From: Oceanospirillum sediminis
GTDB lineage: Bacteria; Pseudomonadota; Gammaproteobacteria; Pseudomonadales; Halomonadaceae
Direction: 5' to 3'
Length of the DNA stretch: 64,000 bases
NCBI RefSeq assembly: GCF_014164585.1
Contig: NZ_JACJFM010000020.1
Location: 4,838-68,837, forward strand
Made by a program: the position numbers and the translations under genes
Notes under the pieces: generated by a model
Told to the model about the DNA's origin: nothing
Database searches by the model: none
The model's input: only the letters and a program-made list of their open reading frames with translations
In this document: one piece after another, positions 20,304-29,982 of the stretch
Layout of the letters: each line of letters opens with the position of its first letter
Position numbering within the stretch: the stretch's first letter is position 1

Positions 20304-21368
20304 TTAATTGGCTATTGGTGCCAGTTCCGGGTCAACAGGCGGTTCTAACACGGCAGCAATCTCCAGGTCGTCAGTAAAAGAGCCAACCTGATCGACGATA
20401 TCACCGGCATTCTCACTGAAGCGGGCAATATGAAATAGTGCTTCACCTTCATGAACCAGAGGCAGGTTCACGCGACCAATAACGACCCCCTCACAAGAAG
20501 CACAGACCTCAATCTCAGACTCGCCAAGGGGGTCTGCTACAATTGCAATGACGCTGCCTACTGTCGTTCTTGCACCCAGTGGAATCAGTGTCCTTAAAAT
20601 ACCACTGGCCGGTGAACGTATCCACATCGAGTTCAGTGCTACGGTGCTCTCCTGCTCTGTTTTACGTGCAACTCGTCGAATCATCCCCAGATGCCTCATA
20701 ACATTGACGATGCCATTTTTACCCGCGCGTATGCAGACCTCATCGAAGCGCAGAGCTTCCCCTGCTTCATACAGAATCACAGGAATACCTAATGCCTCAG
20801 CGGACTTTCTGAAAGTGCCCTCTTTCGGAGATGAGTGCAATATAATTGGCAGGCCAAATGCTTTTGCCATCTGTTGGCAGGGTTCGTTATCAGGATCAAA
20901 GCGAATCTGCGGCAGATTCGACCGATGCCGGGCGCCGGTGTGAAGGTCAATGGCAAAATCCACATGGGACACAATCTCGGTCAGGAAGGTATTCGCCAAT
21001 CGAGCCGCGAGAGAACCTTTCGGAGAACCCGGAAAACTCCTATTCAGATCACGGCCATCAGGTAAATAGCGATTGTGATCCAGAAAACCATGAATGTTCA
21101 CGATAGGCACCACAATCAGAGTACCTGACAGCTGTCCAAGTTGCTTCAGCTTTAGCAAACGGCGAATAATTTCAACGCCGTTAATCTCGTCACCATGAAT
21201 CGCTGCAGAGACCAAAAGAACCGGACCAGGTTTACGACCATGAATAACCCTGACGGTTAAACCAATCTCATTATTAGTAATCATGGCAGCAACCGGGATA
21301 TTCAGTGTCTTACGTTCACCAGGCTGAATAATGGTACCTGCTATTGTAATCGGTTCCGCTTTTTTCAT
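20304..21368 (-). CDS. AstE/AspA-family deacylase (M14-like), last gene of rimK operon
   Basis: The 354-residue sequence has the zinc carboxypeptidase-like signature of the succinylglutamate desuccinylase/aspartoacylase family: A-A-I-H-G-D-E-I-N-G (zinc His and Glu, about 56-62), then D-R-N-S-F-P-like L-N-R-S-F-P-G and a third ligand in D-L-H-T-G. The C-terminal ~90 residues form a separate beta/lipoyl-like part. Family members cleave N-acyl groups from amino acids. Placed after rimK and a rimB-like protease, it may act on a glutamyl product (inference). It is 47 bases past rimK. Confidence 0.88.
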   Translation of the reverse strand: MKKAEPITIAGTIIQPGERKTLNIPVAAMITNNEIGLTVRVIHGRKPGPVLLVSAAIHGDEINGVEIIRRLLKLKQLGQLSGTLIVVPIVNIHGFLDHNRYLPDGRDLNRSFPGSPKGSLAARLANTFLTEIVSHVDFAIDLHTGARHRSNLPQIRFDPDNEPCQQMAKAFGLPIILHSSPKEGTFRKSAEALGIPVILYEAGEALRFDEVCIRAGKNGIVNVMRHLGMIRRVARKTEQESTVALNSMWIRSPASGILRTLIPLGARTTVGSVIAIVADPLGESEIEVCASCEGVVIGRVNLPLVHEGEALFHIARFSENAGDIVDQVGSFTDDLEIAAVLEPPVDPELAPIAN

Positions 21369-21415
21369 CTCTTGTGTCCCTGAAGCCCAGAAAAATAATT
21401 AACAACAGGTTTTGA

Positions 21416-22321
21416 TTAACCTTTGCCCTTGGTTCGGGTGTTGTTTGGCTTAGCATTAGTTTCTACAAATTCAACAATCATACTAGCAATATCTTTGCCG
21501 GTAGACTTTTCGATGCCTTCCAGTCCAGGGGATGAGTTGACTTCCATCACCAGCGGGCCTCTGTTTGAGCGCAGGATATCTACACCGGCTACATTTAATC
21601 CCATACACTGTGCCGCTTTAACCGCCGTAGCTCTTTCCTCGGGGGTTAACTTCGTTAATGCTGCTGTACCGCCACGGTGCAGATTGGAACGGAACTCACC
21701 TTCAGCTGCCGTACGCTCCATAGCCGCCACTACTTTTTTCCCTACGACCAGACAGCGCACATCTGAACCACCAGCTTCCTTGATAAACTCCTGAATCAGG
21801 AAGTCTGCTTTCAGTTCACGAAACGCATCAATCACACTCTCTGCTGCTTTATTGGTTTCAGCCAGTACGACACCTTTACCCTGAGTACCCTCTGTTAATT
21901 TAATGACCAGAGGAGCGCCGCCTACCAGAGTAATCAGATCCTTTGTGTTATCGACACTGTGGGCAAACCCTGTTTTTGGCATGCCGACGCCTTTGCGGGA
22001 CAGTAGCTGTAAAGAGCGCAATTTATCCCTGGAACGCCCCAGTGCTATTGATTCCGTTAAGGTATAGGCACCCATCATTTCAAACTGACGAATCACTGAT
22101 AAACCGTATTGAGTAACTGATGCCCCAATGCGAGGAATAATGGCATCAAAACCTTCCAGCTTTTCGCCGTGATACCAAACGGCAGGTGAAGATGAGGTGA
22201 TATCCATATAGCACTTTAAAGTATCAATGACCCGAACTTCGTGACCACGGCTTTCAACGGCTTCTACGAGGCGTCTTGTGGAGTATAATCTTTTGTTACG
22301 GGACAAAATTCCAATTTTCAT
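21416..22321 (-). CDS. rimK: RimK, ribosomal protein S6 glutamate ligase
   Basis: This 301-residue protein matches the length of E. coli RimK (300) and its layout: an N-terminal Rossmann-like part with [10 protein letters not shown], then an ATP-grasp domain with the lysine-bearing [17 protein letters not shown] loop and the metal-binding [10 protein letters not shown] end. RimK adds glutamates to the C-terminus of ribosomal protein S6 and can make poly-alpha-glutamate. The gene follows the rimB-like protease by 16 bases, so co-transcription is near certain. Confidence 0.96.
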   Translation of the reverse strand: MKIGILSRNKRLYSTRRLVEAVESRGHEVRVIDTLKCYMDITSSSPAVWYHGEKLEGFDAIIPRIGASVTQYGLSVIRQFEMMGAYTLTESIALGRSRDKLRSLQLLSRKGVGMPKTGFAHSVDNTKDLITLVGGAPLVIKLTEGTQGKGVVLAETNKAAESVIDAFRELKADFLIQEFIKEAGGSDVRCLVVGKKVVAAMERTAAEGEFRSNLHRGGTAALTKLTPEERATAVKAAQCMGLNVAGVDILRSNRGPLVMEVNSSPGLEGIEKSTGKDIASMIVEFVETNAKPNNTRTKGKG

Positions 22322-22337
22322 TACTGTTCCTCTTTAT

Positions 22338-22784
22338 TTAATGAGTTTTTACGATCGGCTTTTGTTGAGCATGGGACAAGTCACAATCAACGACAAAGTG
22401 CTCTCTCAGAGCAGTACGTCCCAATAGCATTCTGTAAGCCATTTTTTCCCGATTGGTCAGCGTAAGCTCGGCCATAAACCGGGTATCACCCACCACAAAT
22501 TCAGTCTCAATCACAAAGCGTGCTTCAATATGTCCGCCGGAGTCGCTGACATTGCGCACCTCTTTTACAGGAGCCTGGGCTATAATTTCTGGCGTTTGCT
22601 TTTTTCTGACAGGGTGCAAACCAAAACGTACCCATTCACGTCCATCCTCCCCGGTAAAAGGCTCAATAAAAAAAGTGTGCAGTGCTGAGGTTTTTGCCCC
22701 GCTATCCACTTTGGCAATCACCTGTTCAATACCTAAGTCAGGAAACGCTACGTATTCACGCCAACCCACTGTTTTTTTTATCAT
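22338..22784 (-). CDS. rimB: RimB-type retropepsin-like protease
   Basis: This 148-residue protein begins with the pattern of the family annotated as ATP-dependent zinc protease or RimB: G-W-R-E-Y-V-A-F-P-D-L-G-I, then V-D-S-G-A-K-T-S-A-L-H with the retropepsin-type D-S-G-A active-site motif at about 28-31, and a late M-L-L-G-R-T-A-L strand. In Pseudomonas, rimB lies with rimK and modulates RimK. Spacing of 15-16 bases on both sides places it in the same operon. Confidence 0.87.
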   Translation of the reverse strand: MIKKTVGWREYVAFPDLGIEQVIAKVDSGAKTSALHTFFIEPFTGEDGREWVRFGLHPVRKKQTPEIIAQAPVKEVRNVSDSGGHIEARFVIETEFVVGDTRFMAELTLTNREKMAYRMLLGRTALREHFVVDCDLSHAQQKPIVKTH

Positions 22785-22799
22785 ACTCAGAAGCCTGTT

Positions 22800-23720
22800 T
22801 TAGTCTGAAGAAGCATCTTTGCTCTGGTCACCCGGCTCAGTTCTATCATAATCACCATCTTTATGCTTTGATTCAGGGGATTGATAGTTCCGGGTTTGTT
22901 TATACCAGTACGCCATAAAATCCTCGGTGATCTTTTGCTCAATCGCAACAGCTTCAGGCGTTGGACAGAAGAAGCTGATCATGAAGACATTTTTGGCGGT
23001 GCTATTAGTACAGACACGTACGCCATACTCATTCATATTCAGCTCAACGCCGAGCTTCTTTTCAATCAGAGCACCATATCGCTCTGCTACCTGCCTGAAA
23101 GGAGAGCTATAAAACTCAATGCGCTGCATTAAAAACTGCCTGGCTGCACGTATATCAATAGGATCCGCTTCTCTGACCAGCTCAAAACTATGAGTGATAT
23201 AGCGACGCATAAAGTTCAGATTGCGTACGGCAGTGGTTGAAAAATGATGATTTGGAATCACTACCGTCCGTCCGGTATAACCATAGCTTTTTCCTTCCAG
23301 GTCCACTTCTAAAAGTGTGGTCGTTAACCAGTCACTGCTGACGACCTCACCATGCACTGTGCCAATCTGAATCCAGTCGCCTACTGCAAATGCCCGGCTA
23401 CCAGCAATATAAAGGGCGCCCAGAAAGCTTTGGATCTGTTCCCTTGTTGCTACAACCAGAGCCACGGCAAAAGCAGCGATAGAAAGAGCAATAAACCTCA
23501 GTTCTGACAGCCAGATTACAATCAGAGCAATAATCGTGAACAGACTGGTCAGGTTGTTAACCACGTTGATCCAGCGTTTCGGATCAATATCATCACCTTT
23601 GCGGAATTTCTTAATTAAGCGAACACAGGACCAGCGCAGCATTAAGAATAAAATCAGTACTAAGAAAGATGCCAGCCACTTATTGTCATGCACCGTTAGC
23701 CAAATAATTTCTTTATCCAA
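22800..23720 (-). CDS. MscS-like channel in rimK operon
   Basis: The 306-residue sequence has four N-terminal hydrophobic segments (about 12-120), a pore-lining helix with alternating small residues, and the MscS beta domain (A-F-A-V-G-D-W-I-Q-I, then V-V-I-P-N-H-H-F). The C-terminal ~130 residues form the alpha/beta domain and an acidic tail. It diverges from the MscS at 10557 and has poorer Gly/Ala packing in the pore helix, so gating may differ. It is flanked by the antiporter (39 bases upstream) and the rimB-like gene (15 bases downstream). Confidence 0.88.
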   Translation of the reverse strand: MDKEIIWLTVHDNKWLASFLVLILFLMLRWSCVRLIKKFRKGDDIDPKRWINVVNNLTSLFTIIALIVIWLSELRFIALSIAAFAVALVVATREQIQSFLGALYIAGSRAFAVGDWIQIGTVHGEVVSSDWLTTTLLEVDLEGKSYGYTGRTVVIPNHHFSTTAVRNLNFMRRYITHSFELVREADPIDIRAARQFLMQRIEFYSSPFRQVAERYGALIEKKLGVELNMNEYGVRVCTNSTAKNVFMISFFCPTPEAVAIEQKITEDFMAYWYKQTRNYQSPESKHKDGDYDRTEPGDQSKDASSD

Positions 23721-23759
23721 TGTCTTTGTCTCTGAAAATATTTATTAAAAAGCCGGGTG

Positions 23760-24917
23760 TTAATCAGACTCTTTTACAATTTTTTCGGTTATCCCTATCC
23801 ACAGCGGGCTTACCAATAATGTCAGCGAAATAACACTTAATGCAAGCTGGTAACCAAAATCACTAATCATCTCTGCCTGGAAGCCTACCGCTGCCAGCAC
23901 AAAGCTGAACTCACCAATTTGTGATAGCAGGGCACCGGTCAGGACACTTTCTCTCCAGGAATACGCCGCCCCTTTCAATATCAGAGTGTTAATCAGTGTT
24001 TTAGCCATCAGAGCCAAGACAACCAGCGCCAGAACTACCAGTAGGTTGTGTGTCAAAAACTCCAGATTCAACAATAAACCTACAGAGACAAAAAACAGCG
24101 CCACAAACACGACTTTTAAAGATTCCAGGGTATGGTGCACCCACTGAGTTTCTTTTGCCGCGCCAATCAACATACCCGCAAGGAAAGCCCCTAAAGCAGT
24201 CGAAAGTTCAAACCAGCCCGAAATCAGCGCAAAGCCTGAGCATACTCCCAGTGCGGCAAATACCTGTAGCTCTTTATCACCTTTAAGCCATTGTCCTAAA
24301 GGCAGGTGAACCTGTCTGGCTTTCACCAGAAAAGTAAACAAGGCTATGGCTAACAATGTCCCCAGAGACTGTTTAATTATAGTGTAGTCAGAAACTTCCC
24401 CAGCCCCCAGAACACCCAGCACAATCAGCATCGGAATCAACGCAAGATCCTGAGCCAGAAGAATACTCAAAGCCCCTTGTCCGATTCGACTACCCATCAG
24501 ACCTTTATCTTGTAAGAGTTGAATCACAACCGCTGTACTACTCAGACTAATGACAAAAGCAATCAGTAAAATTCGCTCAAATGGCCAGGTCAGAAAATGC
24601 CCTAACACAAAAACCAGAACAAAACTCGATACTATCTGTAACCCGGTTCCGATCAATGCTAAACGCCAGTTTCTGGCCAGTTGTCTGGCATCGGTTTCCA
24701 TGCCGACAAAAAACAATAGCAAAACAACTCCCATAGCCCCGAGTCGATTCATTAAATCGGCATCGTTCACCAGACCAATTCCCCACGGCCCCAATGTAAT
24801 ACCTGCAATCAGATAAGCAATAACATGAGGTTGCTTCAGAATTTTAAGTACTAAAGCCACGATGAGTATCAGTAAGGTAATACCCACAATATTGGGCATT
24901 GCCGGGTCCATATGCAT
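23760..24917 (-). CDS. CPA2-family cation:proton antiporter without RCK domain
   Basis: This 385-residue, strongly hydrophobic protein has 11-13 predicted membrane helices and the Na/H-exchanger fold seen in KefB/KefC-type proteins (early A-Y-L-I-A-G-I-T-L-G-P-W-G, mid I-L-L-A-Q-D-L-A-L-I-P with the ion-binding Q-D, late A-L-L-S-Q-I-G-E-F-S-F-V). It ends right after the membrane domain, so the nucleotide- or glutathione-binding RCK/TrkA-N domain of KefB/C is absent. Transport of K+ or Na+ for H+ is expected. It is the first gene of the rimK operon; the promoter should lie in 24918-25156, which it shares with zntB. Confidence 0.92.
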   Translation of the reverse strand: MHMDPAMPNIVGITLLILIVALVLKILKQPHVIAYLIAGITLGPWGIGLVNDADLMNRLGAMGVVLLLFFVGMETDARQLARNWRLALIGTGLQIVSSFVLVFVLGHFLTWPFERILLIAFVISLSSTAVVIQLLQDKGLMGSRIGQGALSILLAQDLALIPMLIVLGVLGAGEVSDYTIIKQSLGTLLAIALFTFLVKARQVHLPLGQWLKGDKELQVFAALGVCSGFALISGWFELSTALGAFLAGMLIGAAKETQWVHHTLESLKVVFVALFFVSVGLLLNLEFLTHNLLVVLALVVLALMAKTLINTLILKGAAYSWRESVLTGALLSQIGEFSFVLAAVGFQAEMISDFGYQLALSVISLTLLVSPLWIGITEKIVKESD

Positions 24918-25156
24918 TTTTTATATACACCTATGAGCAGCGAAACAGAAGTATTTCATTTATCTTTAATCAGCGTGGAAGCATAGCTTTAACCCTATGC
25001 TATAGATACTTTGTCTCAGGTTTTAAATGTTGATTTTTAGTCCGCTTTTAAAAGAGCGCGCTTTTTATAATGCAAAATAGGTTGGGTCAATGTATTTTTA
25101 TTTAAAAGATAAAAATATTTTTTATTTGTTACAACACGATTCATTATTAAGACACC

Positions 25157-26143
25157 ATGCTTATGACAAATAATTACGAAGATGCCTTAATTCATGGCTA
25201 TCGCTTTGATAGAAAAGGTAAAACAGAGCAGATTGGCTTAGATTCAGCAGGCCCGGAGTCTGCTGCAGATAGCTTTATCTGGTTGCACTTTGATCTCAAT
25301 GCTTCGGGTACTACCGATTGGTTGAAGCAATATTCTCAATTGGAGCCTCTTATGGTTGAGGCGATGATTGCTGAAGATACTCGCCCCAGGTGCCTGCCGG
25401 CTGATGCAGGAATCCTGCTTATTCTGAGAGGGGTTAATCTTAATCCGGGGCAGGATGCGGATGACATGATCTCAATTCGTCTATGGATAGAGCATAACCG
25501 TGTTATAAGTGTCCGGCGCAGAAAGCTCAGCTCTATACAGGGGCTCCGAGAGCAGATTCAGAGGCAGCAGCCGCCAAAATCTTCTACTGAACTCATTGTT
25601 GATCTTTGTGATCATATGATCTGGGATATTGGTGCGACGGTTGAGCATTATGAAGAGCAGCTGGCTGAGCTGGAAGATTATGTGCTAAATACTGCTCATG
25701 GCAATGTACGCCATGAACTACAAACGATAAGGCGACAATTGATTACATTACAGCGTTACCTTGCACCGCAAAGAGAAGCCTTAAATCATTTGTTGACGGA
25801 AAAGATTGATTGGATCGAAAAAAACCAGAAGAAAAGATTAAGAGAGATCAGTGATCGCCTGGTGAGATACCTGGAAGACTTGTCAGCGATGAAGGAAAGA
25901 AGTGCTGTGGTACAGCAGGAGTTATCTAATCAACTGGCAGAGAAGGCTAACGCCAGAGTCTATTTGTTATCGATCATTACCGCGATTTTCCTGCCAATCA
26001 GTTTTATCACAGGGCTGCTGGGAATTAATGTTGCGGGTTTACCTGGTCTGGATAATCCGCAGGCTTTTAAAAGTGTCGTCATAGTGCTTATCGCAATTGT
26101 CATTGTGCAGGTCTGCATCATGCGTTGGAAAAAGTGGCTGTAA
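25157..26143 (+). CDS. zntB: ZntB/CorA-family zinc transporter
   Basis: This 328-residue protein is close in length to Salmonella ZntB (327). It has a long cytoplasmic N-terminal domain with coiled-coil helices and two C-terminal membrane helices. The pore signature reads G-I-N (in L-L-G-I-N-V-A-G-L-P-G), not the G-M-N of magnesium channels, which fits the ZntB branch. It should move zinc with protons. The start may be 25157 or the second Met at 25163; neither has a strong Shine-Dalgarno. It diverges from the antiporter gene. Confidence 0.88.
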   Translation: MLMTNNYEDALIHGYRFDRKGKTEQIGLDSAGPESAADSFIWLHFDLNASGTTDWLKQYSQLEPLMVEAMIAEDTRPRCLPADAGILLILRGVNLNPGQDADDMISIRLWIEHNRVISVRRRKLSSIQGLREQIQRQQPPKSSTELIVDLCDHMIWDIGATVEHYEEQLAELEDYVLNTAHGNVRHELQTIRRQLITLQRYLAPQREALNHLLTEKIDWIEKNQKKRLREISDRLVRYLEDLSAMKERSAVVQQELSNQLAEKANARVYLLSIITAIFLPISFITGLLGINVAGLPGLDNPQAFKSVVIVLIAIVIVQVCIMRWKKWL

Positions 26144-26160
26144 AGCCACATTCTTTTTCT
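26134..26160 (+). terminator. Terminator overlapping the zntB stop
   Basis: GTGGCT and AGCCAC form a 6-bp stem with a GTAA loop, followed by ATTCTTTTTCT. The stop codon lies inside the loop. Confidence 0.75.
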
Positions 26161-26380
26161 CCCCTCTACAAATTGCACCCATCATCTTGCTATTAATTCA
26201 TCCTGCTAAGTACTTTTTCCTCTCGATATATAAAAATGGGTTGTAGTTCTGGTCTATTACACATCACATATTATTTATAAAAAGCTAAAAATCATTTAAA
26301 AACAGTGTGTTATGTGTGCATTGTGATTTAATCAGAAACAAAACGACAGTAAGTATTTTCAAAAAACATAAATAAATCAT

Positions 26381-26410
26381 TTGAACACGAAATGTTCGTG
26401 ATGTAATAAT
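26381..26410 (+). promoter_or_regulatory. NAGGN operon promoter with dyad in the spacer
   Basis: Candidate sigma-70 elements are TTGAAC at 26381-26386 and AATAAT at 26405-26410, 18 bases apart (or TAATAA at 17). A perfect dyad, CACGAA-ATG-TTCGTG, fills 26386-26400 between them. The start codon of the first NAGGN gene is 35 bases downstream. A dyad in the spacer is typical of sites for MerR-type activators or of repressor operators. The rest of 26144-26444 is AT-rich with no gene. Confidence 0.6.
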
Positions 26411-26444
26411 AAAGGGGCAATCATCACACTTATATGGAGGATTT

Positions 26445-28217
26445 ATGTGTGGCTTAGCCGGGATTATAGCCCGGAAAACCAATATCGAACCGGGCGCAAT
26501 CATCGAACAAATGACAGACACCATGCGCCAGAGAGGACCTGATGCGAAAGGAGTATTAGTCAGGAATAATACTGCACTTGGTCACCGCAGATTACAGATT
26601 ATTGATCTGTCTGATCAGGGGCAACAACCTATGGCTGACCCGGAACTTGGCCTGGATGTGGCTTTCAATGGCTGTATCTACAACTTTCAGGAAATAAGGC
26701 AGGCGCTGAGGGAAAAGGGTTATCGATTCTTTTCTGTCAGCGATACCGAGGTCATTGGTAAAGCCTACCATGCCTGGGGCAAGGAGTGCTTCAAACGCTT
26801 TAATGGCATGTTCGCCATCGCAATCAATGACTGGCGTAACAATGAGCTGATACTGACGCGTGACCGCTTAGGCATCAAGCCTCTGTACTATTCCGATACC
26901 GATCAGGCTCTGCTTTTTGCATCAACCACACACGCGATTCTGGCTTCAGGGTTAATCACACCAGAACTGGATCCTGCCGCCCTTAACTTCTATATGAGCT
27001 TCCACTCGGTCGTCCCTGCACCCAGAACGCTGTTAAAAGAGATTAAAAAAGTAGAACCGGGCACTTATCAGGTCTGGCGTGATGGACAGAAACTGCAGGA
27101 AATTCGATGGTGGCAGTTGTCCAATAAACAATTGCCATCGGATAAAGGGATGTCCGCTGAGGATTGGAAAGAAGCCTTGCTATTCAGGCTGCATAGAGCT
27201 GTTGAACGTCGTGCTATTGCGGATGTTCCTGTTGGGGTGCTGTTATCTGGCGGTGTGGACTCCAGCCTGATTACCGGTTTACTGGCCCAATACTCCGCGC
27301 AGCCACTGCATACCTACTCTATTGGCTTTGAAGCGTCAGGAGGTGAGCGTGGTGATGAGTTTGAATACTCAGACCTGATTGCTAAACATTTTGGCACCGA
27401 ACACCATAAGATTGAGATCCCTTCCCACGAGCTGTTAAAGCATCTGCCCGAGAGCTTTAAAGCGATGTCTGAGCCTATGGTGAGTTACGACAATATCGCT
27501 TTCTGGCTCCTGTCACGGGAAGTATCGAAAGACATGAAGGTGGTGCAATCTGGCCAGGGGGCTGATGAAGTCTTCGGTGGCTATCACTGGTATCCACCGC
27601 TAATGTCGCAGCAAGCCGATGCCGGGACTTACTGCCAGTACTTTATGGATCAGAACTTCGAGCGTTATCAGCAGATGGTGCAGTCCCGCTGGGTGGAGCA
27701 GGATTATGCCGGTGATTTTGTGCGTGATCATTTCGCTTCCGGTATCTCAGATAGCACCATTAACAGTGCGCTGCAGTTGGATACCACGGTGATGCTGACC
27801 GAAGATCCGGTTAAGCGCGTCGACAATATGACCATGGCCTGGGGGCTGGAAGCCCGTGTGCCTTTCCTCGATCACGAAGTTGTTGAACTGGCTGCTCGAA
27901 TGCCCCCTGAACTGAAGGTTAAGAATGATGGGAAATGGATTCTGAAAGAGGCCGCCCGTCAGGTAATTCCTGATGCAGTGATTGATCGTCCCAAGGGCTA
28001 TTTCCCGGTACCCGCACTGAAGTATATCGAAGGCCCTTATCTGGAGATGGTACGAGATACTCTGAACAGCACAGCCTGTCGTGAACGGGGCCTTTTTCAG
28101 TCTCACTATATCGATACCCTGCTGGATAATCCAAAAGAGCATCTGACGCCTTTGCGTGGCTCACGCCTCTGGCAGGTGGCTTTACTGGAACTTTGGCTAC
28201 AAACCCATCAGATATAA
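26445..28217 (+). CDS. N-acetylglutaminylglutamine amidotransferase
   Basis: This 590-residue asparagine-synthetase-like enzyme has the class II glutaminase with nucleophile Cys2 (M-C-G-L-A-G-I-I) and, from about residue 240, the synthetase half with the PP-loop L-S-G-G-V-D-S-S. By itself it resembles AsnB; its neighbours, a GNAT/ATP-grasp synthetase and an M42 peptidase 11-12 bases apart, identify it as the amidotransferase of the NAGGN osmolyte pathway, which converts the dipeptide's C-terminal carboxyl to an amide. GGAGG lies just before the ATG. It is the first gene of the operon. Confidence 0.93.
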   Translation: MCGLAGIIARKTNIEPGAIIEQMTDTMRQRGPDAKGVLVRNNTALGHRRLQIIDLSDQGQQPMADPELGLDVAFNGCIYNFQEIRQALREKGYRFFSVSDTEVIGKAYHAWGKECFKRFNGMFAIAINDWRNNELILTRDRLGIKPLYYSDTDQALLFASTTHAILASGLITPELDPAALNFYMSFHSVVPAPRTLLKEIKKVEPGTYQVWRDGQKLQEIRWWQLSNKQLPSDKGMSAEDWKEALLFRLHRAVERRAIADVPVGVLLSGGVDSSLITGLLAQYSAQPLHTYSIGFEASGGERGDEFEYSDLIAKHFGTEHHKIEIPSHELLKHLPESFKAMSEPMVSYDNIAFWLLSREVSKDMKVVQSGQGADEVFGGYHWYPPLMSQQADAGTYCQYFMDQNFERYQQMVQSRWVEQDYAGDFVRDHFASGISDSTINSALQLDTTVMLTEDPVKRVDNMTMAWGLEARVPFLDHEVVELAARMPPELKVKNDGKWILKEAARQVIPDAVIDRPKGYFPVPALKYIEGPYLEMVRDTLNSTACRERGLFQSHYIDTLLDNPKEHLTPLRGSRLWQVALLELWLQTHQI

Positions 28218-28228
28218 GGAGTGTGAAC

Positions 28229-29971
28229 ATGCAAACGGGTCATGAGTTTCCCAAACGCGAAACAACCATGGATATTACCGGCATGGTCTCCCTGAAACAC
28301 TGGGGGGAGCGACCTAGCCAGGCGAAGCCTTGCGCTAATATGAACCGTCAGGTGGACTGTGGCTGGGGTAACCTGATCTTCAGTCAGACCTTTAATAAGG
28401 ATACACAACTGACGGAAGTGCTGCGGGATGAGACCCACGGTCAGCGTAATATTGCCCTTTACGTCAGAAACCCGCAGGTACTGGTAGCCCAGTACCCACA
28501 GGAACTGTTTCTGGACCCTTCACTGACTTATCGTCTGGACTTAAGTGCGAGCATTCGTCCCGATATCCCAAAAGGTTTGATCATTGAACCTGCGGCTGTT
28601 GCGGATGAATACGCTATTAACCGCATCTATAAGAGCCGCCATATGATACCCGTGCGGGAAGGCTACCTATCCAGCCTTGATGCTAATGACAGTGTGATCA
28701 TGCTGGTGGCAAGGGAAACAGGCAACGGAGATATCGTTGGAGTGATCACAGGAGTGGATCATCAGCAGGCGTTTAACGATCCTGATAACGGCTCCAGCCT
28801 ATGGGCTTTGGCAACAGATTCTCAAACCAGCTGGAGCGGTTTGGGCAAAGCCCTGATTCAGGCGTTGGCAGCCCACTTTAAATCCCAGGGGCGCAGCTTT
28901 ATGGATCTGTCCGTGATGCACGATAACCATCAGGCGATTGCACTGTATGAGCACCTGGGCTTTAAAGCGATTCCGGTGTACTGCATCAAAAATCGCAATG
29001 CGGTTAACGAGAAGCTTTATACCGGCCAGCAACCGCCACAAACGTTAAATATTTATGCCCGTATTATTATCGAAGAAGCCTGTCGCAGAGGCATCGCGGT
29101 GGATATACAGGATGCGGAACAGGGCTTTTTCAGCTTGTCTCTGGGGGGCAGAACTATTCACTGTCGGGAATCCCTGACCGACCTGACCAGTGCTGTGGCG
29201 ATGAGTTTGTGCAGTGATAAAGCGGTAACACATCGCGTACTCAATAAAATCGGCTTATCTGTACCGAAGCAGATTACTCCTGAGAATAGTGGTGATTTGC
29301 TGGACTTCCTCCACCAACACCAGCGTTTAGTGATTAAACCTGCCAATGGTGAGCAGGGCGATCATGTATTTGTCGATTTAAGCGATGAAGGTTCTGTACT
29401 GGATGCCTGGAAACAGGTGTGTTCGACAGGTGATACGGCTATCGCCGAACAGTTTGTTGAAGGTCAGGATCTGAGAATTGTTGTGATCAATTATCAGGTG
29501 GTGGCGGCTTCTGTACGTATTCCTGCTCGCATTACAGGCAATGGCCAGAATGATATTCAAACGCTGATTGAAAAACAGAGCCATCGTCGCTCCAGGGCCA
29601 CTGGTGGAGAAAGCTATATCCCTCTGGATAGCGAAACCTTGCGCTGTATTGCCGACGCAGGATTTTCACTGGGCGATACCTTGCCTTGTGGTCAGACCCT
29701 GACGGTGCGTAAGACGGCGAATCTGCATACCGGTGGCACCATGACCGATGTGACGCAGAAACTGCACCCTCAGCTTGTCGATGCCGCTGAAAAAGCCGCG
29801 AAGGCACTGAATATTCCAGTGGTTGGGCTGGATATGATGGTCGACGCCCCGGATAAACCCGTTTATCACATTATTGAAGCCAATGAACGACCAGGATTAG
29901 CCAACCATGAACCTCAGCCTACAGCAGAAAGGTTGGTTGATCTGCTGTTTCCACAAACACAGCCATCCTGA
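28229..29971 (+). CDS. ngg: N-acetylglutaminylglutamine synthetase (GNAT + ATP-grasp)
   Basis: I choose the ATG at 28229 (MQTGHEFPKRE) since AAGGAGTG precedes it and an upstream start would overlap the previous gene. The product has 580 residues: an N-terminal acetyltransferase domain (about 110-270, with S-G-L-G-K-A-L-I-Q and a late H-D-N-H-Q-A-I-A-L-Y-E-H-L-G-F) and a C-terminal ATP-grasp ligase (about 300-575, with V-I-K-P-A-N-G-E-Q-G and I-I-E-A-N-E-R-P-G). This fusion is characteristic of NAGGN synthetase: it acetylates and joins glutamines. It sits 11 bases from the amidotransferase. Confidence 0.94.
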   Translation: MQTGHEFPKRETTMDITGMVSLKHWGERPSQAKPCANMNRQVDCGWGNLIFSQTFNKDTQLTEVLRDETHGQRNIALYVRNPQVLVAQYPQELFLDPSLTYRLDLSASIRPDIPKGLIIEPAAVADEYAINRIYKSRHMIPVREGYLSSLDANDSVIMLVARETGNGDIVGVITGVDHQQAFNDPDNGSSLWALATDSQTSWSGLGKALIQALAAHFKSQGRSFMDLSVMHDNHQAIALYEHLGFKAIPVYCIKNRNAVNEKLYTGQQPPQTLNIYARIIIEEACRRGIAVDIQDAEQGFFSLSLGGRTIHCRESLTDLTSAVAMSLCSDKAVTHRVLNKIGLSVPKQITPENSGDLLDFLHQHQRLVIKPANGEQGDHVFVDLSDEGSVLDAWKQVCSTGDTAIAEQFVEGQDLRIVVINYQVVAASVRIPARITGNGQNDIQTLIEKQSHRRSRATGGESYIPLDSETLRCIADAGFSLGDTLPCGQTLTVRKTANLHTGGTMTDVTQKLHPQLVDAAEKAAKALNIPVVGLDMMVDAPDKPVYHIIEANERPGLANHEPQPTAERLVDLLFPQTQPS

Positions 29972-29982
29972 GAGGTGTCGTT

